Assembly: GCA_016490735.1 (NCBI GenBank)
Contig: JAEMWC010001137.1
Location: 1 to 64,000 of the forward strand
Length of the DNA stretch: 64,000 nucleotides
Direction: 5' to 3'
Source: Pachyseris speciosa
Taxonomy: Eukaryota > Cnidaria > Anthozoa > Scleractinia > Pachyseridae
The position numbers were made by a program, and so were the translations under genes. Below the pieces are notes generated by a model. It was not told where the DNA came from. It was given only the letters and a program-made list of their open reading frames with translations, and did no database searches. This document shows positions 56,895 to 64,000 of the stretch, piece after piece. Each line of letters begins with the position of its first letter. The stretch's first letter is position 1.

Positions 56895-59303
56895 TATCTT
56901 GGAGAAGGATAGAGAGCACAACCATTCAGCAAGGTTTATATAGCGGGAGGAGCAGAAATATTCTGATACAGAATGCCAACCATGGGAGGACATAAGCCAA
57001 GATGAGTTGCAGACTGTTTTAAAGAAAGCAAGCAACTTGAAGTCACCCGGCCCTGATGTAGTTCCTAACTTTTGGCTAAAGCAATTCACAGCACTACATC
57101 AACACCTATTGAATGCATATAACCAGGCAATAGAACACCCAGAAAATCTGCCTGATTGGTTCACTACAGCACAAACATACTTACTACCAAAGAACAAAGA
57201 CACAGAGAACCCTTAAAACTATAGACCAATTGCCTGTTTATCAACACATCCTACAAGGTGCTCACATCGATTTTAAACGAAAGAAGCTACACCCATATCA
57301 CAAAGAATGATATATTGCTGGAAGAACAGAGAGGTTGTGTCAGGGATTCATATGGATGCAAAGATCAGCTCCTAATAAATAAAATGATCATAGAAGACTG
57401 TAAAAAGAAGAAAAAGAACTTGAGTACGACTTGGATAGACTACAGAAAAGCCTATGATAGTGTTACTCACAGTTGGATACTGAAGACCTTGCAGATGTAC
57501 AGGTTTAATGAAAAACTAATCATGTTCATGAGAACCTCAATGAGCAACTGGAAAACTACGATGAGGCTGTCTTACAATGATGGATGTATCACAACAGATC
57601 AGATCAAGATCAAAAGAGGGATCTTTCAAGGAGATTCATTCTCACCTCTGCTATTTTGTTTAGCCCTTGTGCCTTTAACATGAGAATTGGCTACATCTGG
57701 GTATCGTTAGAAGATCTTAAACACAAGTGCTCCAATCAGCAATCTGTTTTATATGGATGACCTAAAATTGTATAGCAAGAATGAGCAAGAACAAGTTGGA
57801 GAACTGAAAATAGTGAAACAACTCAGTGATGATATTGGTATGAAATTTGGACTCGAGAAATGTGCCAAAGCCATTTTCAAGAAAGGTAAACTGGCCTCAA
57901 CTGGAAACATGGTAATAGATGATGACAAAGAAATACAAGAGTTGGGCCGGGAAGGAGTATACAAATACTTGGGTGTAGATGAAAGTGATGGTATCCAGCA
58001 TAGCAAAATGAAAGAGAAGATAAGAAAAGAATATAATAGGAGAGTAAGATTAATCCTAAGAATTGAGCTCAATGAAAGAAACAAAATAGAAGCTATCAAT
58101 AGTCTTGCAGTCCCAGTTGTGCAATATAGCTTTGGCATCATTGACTGGAAAATCTAAGAACTGAAGAAGATTGACACAAAAACACGCAAACTATTGAACA
58201 TGTACAAGATGGTACATCCTAAAGCAGATGTGGAAAGGCTGTACATCCCAAGAAAAGATGGAGGTAGGGGCCTGATTGATGTAGAAACAGCATTCAAAAC
58301 AGCAACAATAGGGCTTGATCACTATCTGAAGCACAAAGAAGGGCAATATCCAAAGCAGGTGCTTGAACATGAAAGATCTAAAGCCAAAAATTAAATATCC
58401 AAGAATGCTACTAAATTCAAAAGGGAAGTAACAATGCCAGAGATTGAGAACAGAGAAGATAAATCTGCCTCTGAAAATGCTAAGGCCCTGAAACATGTGT
58501 TTTAGTCCAAGATGAAGTCAATGAAAGAGGAAAAGTGGAAAAACAAAGCATTGCATGGCCAGTATCCAAAGATCCTAGAGAAGCCTCATGTAGACACAGT
58601 CACCACAACCAAATGGTAGTCAAGTAATTTGAAAGGAGAAACAGAGGGACTACTTGTAGCAGCTCAAGACCAGGCAATAAACACCAGAAACTACCAGAAA
58701 GTAATATGTGGCCAACAAGTGGATAGCAAATGCAGAATGTGTTCGCAATATGAAGAGACAGTGGACCGTACTGTATCTGGAAGTGAGGTATTAGCCAAAA
58801 CAGAGTACATCTACAGGCACAATAATGCTGCAGCATATCTCCATTGGGGCATCTGTAAAGATCATGATATAGAGATTACAGACAAATGGTACGAACACGA
58901 GCCAGAGACCATGATGCACAATAAAGATAACAACATCATCATCATGTGGGACACGCCAGTCAATACTGATAGAACTATAACAGCGAACAGACCAGACATC
59001 ATCGTTAAAGATTCAGTGAATTCCAGCTGCAAGCTGATTGATATGACTGTTCCATCAGATAGAAACATCTCACTGAAGGAAACTGAAAAAAAAAGCAAGT
59101 ACAAAGACCTAGAACTAGAAAGACAGAGAATGTGGCATATGAAAACTGTAATGATCCTTGTGGTTGTTGGTGCGCTTGGTACAGTGAAGAAGGGTATGGT
59201 AGAAAACATCAAGACAGTATCAGAGAGAGCCACTATGACAGGGATTCAAAAGATCTGCATGCTGGGATCTGCGCGAATCCTCAGAAAGGTGCTCAGTGTA
59301 TGA
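56813..59303 (+). pseudogene. LINE with reverse transcriptase and restriction-like endonuclease, broken
   Basis: Consecutive frames 57,007-57,216, 57,258-57,683, 57,753-58,157, 58,194-58,394 and 58,629-59,303 read through one polyprotein. RT motifs are SPGPDVVPNFWLK, TWIDYRKAYDSV, KRGIFQGDSFSPLLF and the catalytic FYMDDLKLY. A C-terminal CRMC...RHN zinc motif has one Cys replaced (GSE), and a restriction-like nuclease follows with RPDIIVKD and KLIDMTVPSD. The endonuclease downstream of the RT marks the early-branching R2/R4/NeSL-type LINEs, which often have target specificity. At least five stops or frameshifts make it inactive. Confidence 0.8.
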
Positions 59304-59392
59304 CAGAATGATTGACTTGAGTGACTGACGCTCTAGGTGCATGGTTTACGCCCGGCTGATGCACAAAAAGAACACCAGCAAAAACTGTGATA

Positions 59393-59400
<8 letters not shown>

Positions 59401-59438
<38 letters not shown>

Positions 59439-59883
59439 CGCGAGTAATTTCAAAATCAGACGAGCGCGAAGCGCGAGGCTGATTTGAAAATACGAGCGCG
59501 ATTACTCCCTGAATTGTAGGACACGAGGTCCAATTACTAATTAATCGTATCTATAACAAATTTCGAGGTCCAATTACTAATTAATGGTATCTATAACAAA
59601 TTTCGGAATTAAAAATTTCTTTTGGGAAGGTCTTTTGAGCGAAAACGTCTGTAGCGCTTTCCATATGTTTTGAAAACTGCAGGGAACGTTTGCAATGAAG
59701 CCATTAAAGCGCGCGTAATTGACGTGAAAATCACGTAGGTATCCAATTACAGGTATCCAATTACAAAAAGTTCAAATTGGATACCTGTAATTGGACACCC
59801 ACGTGATCGCGCGCCGATTACGTGACAAATACGCGCGCGGAGAACCAATCACGATCGAGATCTTTGTTATAGATACGATTAAA
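59401..59883. mobile_element. Compound palindromic (MITE-like) region
   Basis: A near-perfect hairpin spans 59,401-59,537: taattggacc ends, with caattcagggagtaatcgcg and its inverse. A second element seems to lie at 59,579-59,882, with ends ggtatctataacaaa and tttgttatagatac. The latter's left end is duplicated at 59,543. A further inverted pair on tatccaattac lies at 59,737-59,795. Confidence 0.65.
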
Positions 59884-59888
59884 GAGAT

Positions 59889-62800
59889 AATAATAATAAT
59901 AATAATCATAGACTGTTTATTAAAACTCATTGCAGCAATATACACAATATAAGGCTGAATTACAGAGCTAGGTACAATATCATATCACACTAGAATAAAA
60001 ATACAATAAATACTAAGATAAAACTACTAGAACTAAATTATGAATAAATCAGTACAAGTCACTAGATATACTTTTAAGTGACGAACTCTTGCGTGCGCTT
60101 AGTTCTACAAGAAGGACGCGTTGTACGGCTAACGCCAGATCTGAGATTGTAATTATGTACCAACTCCTCCTGTCTGGGGAGCATAAGGTGCAAGGGGTGG
60201 TTCTCATTCCGGAGTCTATCAATATAAACCGGGCACAGATGGGCGCGCCTCTCGCTTAGTGTTGTTAGATTGAGTGCATTTAATGATTTATTGTAATTCA
60301 TTAACGCGAAAATGATGATGATGCGCATGTGAATGCTCTCGATCTTATAGGATAGAATATCTGGTATATTTTGCCACACGGGGGCAGCGTATTATAGGAC
60401 AGGACGAACGACGGTTGTATAAACCTTTGCTAGAGAAGCTGGAGGTGTACCACATTGCTTAAGGACTATTAAAGAGTAAAATCTCTTGTTTCCCTTTTTC
60501 ACAATATGTTCAACATGATGGTTCCATTTCAGGTCATGACTTAAATAAACACCTAGTAACTTATATGACAAGACTTCCTCAATTGAATTACCACCAATTA
60601 CAATAGGATTCACAATAAAATTATGATTGTCATAAAATTAATTAGCATTTCCCTGCACTTAGTAGGATTCAATTTCATTTTATGATCTTCAGAAAAGGCG
60701 TAAATATCATTTGTTGCAAAATTGAGCAAACTGACACTGTTCCTAGGGATTATTTCAAGGGCTGTTGTATCATCAACAAACTTAATTCTAGGGTTCCATG
60801 AGCGCAATAAATTATTTGTCGCATGATCGTAAACAAGATGACTCCTAGCTTGGTACTTTGTGGTATACCACCCTTGGGAGTTTTCCACTCAGATATAACT
60901 TTCTCAAGCCTCACAGCCTGAGATCTGTTTCACAGAAACACTGTTATCCAGTTTACCAGAACAGGGTTCACATGCATCTTCCTTAGCTCCTTAATCAGTA
61001 CAGTGTGGACAATCAAATCAAAACCCTTAGAGTAGTCAGTAAAAAGCAGCCTAGCACCACAGTTCCCTGTATCCACTGCCTCATACACCGCCTGCAGCAA
61101 ATAGACTAACGCGTCGGTGGTAGAATATCCTGCACGTGCAAACTGACGTGAGTCGATCAGATGAGACACTTGTGTGATCAAGCGGTCGCGCGTAAATCCT
61201 TCAAGCACCTTAGCAAGAGTACACGTCAGAGCGATAGGTCGTAAATCGGTCTGTATCTGCTGCAGGGGTGAGATTTTGGGGATTGGATTCAACAGTGGGC
61301 CTTCAGGGCGTCAGGGAAGTAACCCTCAGTCAGGGTTGTGTTGTAGATATCCTTGAATACTGGTGGTAGTTCTTGGGAAAAAATTTTTAGTACTCTATTC
61401 GGGATGCAATCAGGACCAAAAGCTTTGCCGATCTTCTCAGCCGAGAGGGCCCGCAAAGCTTCCCACTCAGATATCAGGAATTCAGGGGGGACTTCCTGAG
61501 CGACCAGAGCTGGAGGCTCCAGAGGTGTAAAGTGGTCAGTCAAACTGATAAAAAAATTGTTCACCTTATTTGAAAGGGAGAGTATATCTGGGCAGTTGTG
61601 GTCCATGAACTGATAGTGCCAATCTTGCTTAATGTCTTTTCCAGTCAAGCGTTTAATATGATTCCACCAATTCCTACTAGACGAGTGATCAAGCTCAAGA
61701 TCAGCAAATTTATTCCTATAGTAAAGACATTTAGCAGACTTAATCTCATTCTGGACCCTATTCCTCCACATCTTATAGCTGTTAGAGTCCTTGTCATGTT
61801 TATTGAAAGCCTCTTGCCTCTTTTTAATGGATGACTTTAACCTTTTAGTAATCCAGGGTCTATCCGAACTATTGATCTTAACAGTTCTTCATGGTAATAG
61901 AAGATCAATAGCCCTTTTAACTCAGAAGAAAAAAGCTGAAATTTTTCTTTACACAACACCGCTGCAAGGACATGGGACCAGTCCTTCTCTAACATTCATC
62001 TACCAAAGGGTCGCCAGGCGCTTTCTCTCATAACTCTGATCCGCACTTTTCTACTCGTACGAGAGCTCTGAGAGGAAGTCACAGGTCTAGCAAGGATGGC
62101 AAAGTGATCCGTGGCACCAACCTTTGGTAGTTGGGAAAGGCCGAATAATTTAAGCATATTAGTCAGAAACCAGTCCAAGATCGCCGAGTCTCTGGTTTTA
62201 AATTTCACCATTTGCTTGATGTTTTTCGCATGGGTCAAGTTGTTCACATTAAACCCGGTTGATGTGGGGTTAAAGTCTCCGGTGATGATTACCAATGCGT
62301 TGGGCTGTTTGACGAGTAGAGTATCGAGATTTGTCTGAACATGGTCACGCAATGCTGCATTCTCGATTTCACTATTGGCTGTAGAATGGTAAATAACACA
62401 CACTATAATACATGAAACGGGTCTTGGGAGGCTGCACGGTCTTAATATCATCCACAGTGACTCAATTTTTCGATCAGCCTCGTGCAAGGGTAGGAGGACT
62501 TGAGATATAAGCAAACACCACCCCTACCGCTACCACCTTCACGGTCCCTTCGAATCAAGTTACAACCAGTCATGGCGACTAGTGAGTCATCAATGTGAGG
62601 CGATAACCAGGACTCCGTTACACAGACCACATCAACCTTGCTGAGGGTCTCGACGAGCTGCATTTCGTCGATCTCATTACGCACTACCTGCAAGTTGGTA
62701 GACACAAGACTACCGGGAGGTCGTAAGTCTTCATATAAGAAATCTTTCGAAGTAATTTCTTGTCACGGGTATTGCCACGCAACTTAATCGACAAGGGTGA

Positions 62801-63060
62801 TCGGGATTTCAAAGAGTTAGATTGGTTGTTCTCTCAAGGTCCTTTGACGCACTTTAAGTCCTGCTCTCACTCTCCGGCTATCAAAAAGCCCACTTGTCTT
62901 CAGGTCCAAAGTGATATCAGGGTTGAGTGACAAACTTTGTTTCCTAAGAGAATAAAGCTGTGATCCTGAATATCTAATGAATCGTGGTGGGTATATCCAT
63001 GAGGTCTTTCCCACTTCAAAACTGTCCGCTTTTCTTTTTCACGACGAGCAGCAGTGAGCA
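59889..63060 (-). pseudogene. LINE with apurinic-type endonuclease and RT, near full length but broken
   Basis: Reading from 63,060 downwards: an N-terminal leader (63,014-62,817; SWIYPPRFIRYSGSQLYSLR), an apurinic endonuclease domain (62,705-61,996; CVTESWLSPHI, IITGDFNPTS, ATDHFAIL), linker and RT (61,771-60,610; AFGPDCIPNRVL, LRPIALTCTLAKVLE, LLFTDYSKGFD, KFVDDTTA), and a C-terminal HNYNLRSG tail (to 60,074). Its 3' end is an (ATA)n tract at 59,889. Layout and motifs fit the CR1/Jockey group. Frameshifts near 62,480, 61,290, 60,900 and 60,610, among others, disable it. It inserted next to the segmental duplication boundary at 63,076. Confidence 0.8.
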
Positions 63061-63075
63061 GTGCCGTCGTGCAGT

Positions 63076-64000
63076 GGTAACTAGCTAACCTTAGTGGTAA
63101 CCAAACAAGATCTTTTTTCCTTCAAAATGATGCAATACAAAGAAAAAGAACGAAAATGCAGGGAAGGGTATGAACAGTATGATCAAGAACCTTGTGTATA
63201 AGAGTGTGGCACTGCGAAGTTTAAGAAAATAAGTTCACTACCTGTTGCTCGAAATTCTTCATCTGCGTCCAGGTTCTACCACTAAAATTATTATTTTTAG
63301 CCATATCACAAGCTACTCATGCACAGACAAGACACTCGTTTAGTAAAAGGTTTTTATTAATATTTATTTGTTTCTTTTAAATATGCGTTTTTCTAAATAT
63401 TTTTTGGATGAAAAATGTTGAACAACCGACAAAGAAGAAAACTATCAAATAAGAGATCGGGAATTACGATGGAACTAAATGAATACCCGACGAGATGGGT
63501 GGGAATTGGTTTGAAAAAGTACGTGATAAACAAAAGGGAAATTACACCCAAAACAAGAGAAATGAACAAGTGGAATTGAAGATCTAAAAGGTGTAAAGTA
63601 AACGGATGGGAATGGGAATTTGAAATCACTTGATGTCACAAAGCAGGGCCACTCCCCTGAGAATCCAATGATCTGGACTCTGTACGGTCTTGAGCCACAG
63701 GGGAGTGATGTAGGTCAGGTCTGTACGCTGTGGCTTCTTGTACGCAGGGCACTGGTAAAGCCTGGGATCGTTTGGTGTGGTGGAGTTGACCGCGTACACG
63801 TGTACCACCGGCAAAAGAGTGAACAGAACTTTGGGCTGAGGCTCGATGAGTTTACAACCACGGCGATCCCAACCAGCACCGTCCAGGTACAAGCCATAGA
63901 TGTAGACACCTTCCTGTAATTAGAGCAACGGGCACTTTTGTTACAACATAAACGCAAACTGGCACAATGCACTGACAACAGAGAAATAAGAAAGAAGGTA
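63076..64000. repeat. Segmental duplication, copy 2 (partner 20,058-21,595)
   Basis: It matches copy 1 from gcagtggtaac through the terminal dynein exon and into the intron, and continues to the window edge. It lacks about 600 bp present in copy 1 at 20,310-20,930. Confidence 0.85.
63626..63913 (-). CDS. Axonemal dynein heavy chain terminal exon, copy 2 (outer-arm DNAH5/DNAH8 type)
   Basis: This 288-bp exon with a CAG acceptor above 63,913 encodes 95 residues, from [19 protein letters not shown] through [19 protein letters not shown] to a terminal LLCDIK and stop. The last residues keep the family's usual Cys and Pro, unlike copy 1. The preceding exons lie beyond the window, so this is probably the end of the intact gene for an outer dynein arm motor chain of cilia. 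Confidence 0.85.
   Translation of the reverse strand, partial: EGVYIYGLYLDGAGWDRRGCKLIEPQPKVLFTLLPVVHVYAVNSTTPNDPRLYQCPAYKKPQRTDLTYITPLWLKTVQSPDHWILRGVALLCDIK

Overview
The window looks like accessory, repeat-dense nuclear DNA of a cnidarian, most likely an anthozoan such as a stony coral. This is an inference from four things: AT-rich DNA with short spliced exons, abundant Penelope-like (GIY-YIG) retroelements, tRNA-headed SINEs and many small foldback elements, a class A GPCR of the intron-poor kind common in cnidarians, and Maverick/Polinton-type virion genes. No prokaryotic gene organisation is present.

Layout. 1-13,280: tandem array of a ~1,576-bp satellite (eight full units plus a partial ninth), ending in an expanded (AT)n tract. 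13.4-20 kb: mosaic of SINEs, foldback (MITE-like) elements, LINE tails and a 5'-truncated Penelope-like element (PLE). 20.06-26.72 kb: six minus-strand exons encoding the last ~351 residues of an axonemal outer-arm dynein heavy chain, with frameshifts in one exon and a LINE, MITEs and a TTAA-flanked piggyBac-like element in its introns. 27.3-31.26 kb: a PLE with inverted terminal segments and a second, smaller PLE nested in its left arm (perfect 12-bp target duplication). 31.5-35.3 kb: MITEs, a candidate first exon, and the one clearly intact protein gene, a 353-residue class A GPCR (33,608-34,669).

35,444-46,690: a previously unlabelled ~11.2-kb element with 21-bp terminal inverted repeats starting CACTGG, a TGT 3-bp target duplication, and subterminal arrays of CATGTAAAT motifs. 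These are hallmarks of a CACTA/EnSpm DNA transposon. It holds candidate minus-strand exons and nested pogo-like, MULE-like, SINE, MITE and PLE insertions.

48.5-52.4 kb: a decayed plus-strand protein-kinase gene lies next to a minus-strand cluster of decayed Polinton-like small structural genes, one of them split by a SINE. A GGT-rich minisatellite follows. 53-56 kb is mostly noncoding, with one broken unrecognised coding stretch near 55.3 kb. 56.8-59.3 kb: a degraded LINE with a restriction-like endonuclease. 59.9-63.06 kb: a degraded minus-strand LINE with an apurinic-type endonuclease. From 63,076 to the window end a segmental duplicate of the 20-21.6 kb region reappears, carrying a second and more conserved-looking terminal dynein exon. 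The full dynein gene probably lies beyond position 64,000 and the 21-27 kb copy is a truncated, decaying paralogue.

Almost everything else is mobile DNA in nested layers. Several PLE copies carry hammerhead-ribozyme-like motifs in their terminal segments.
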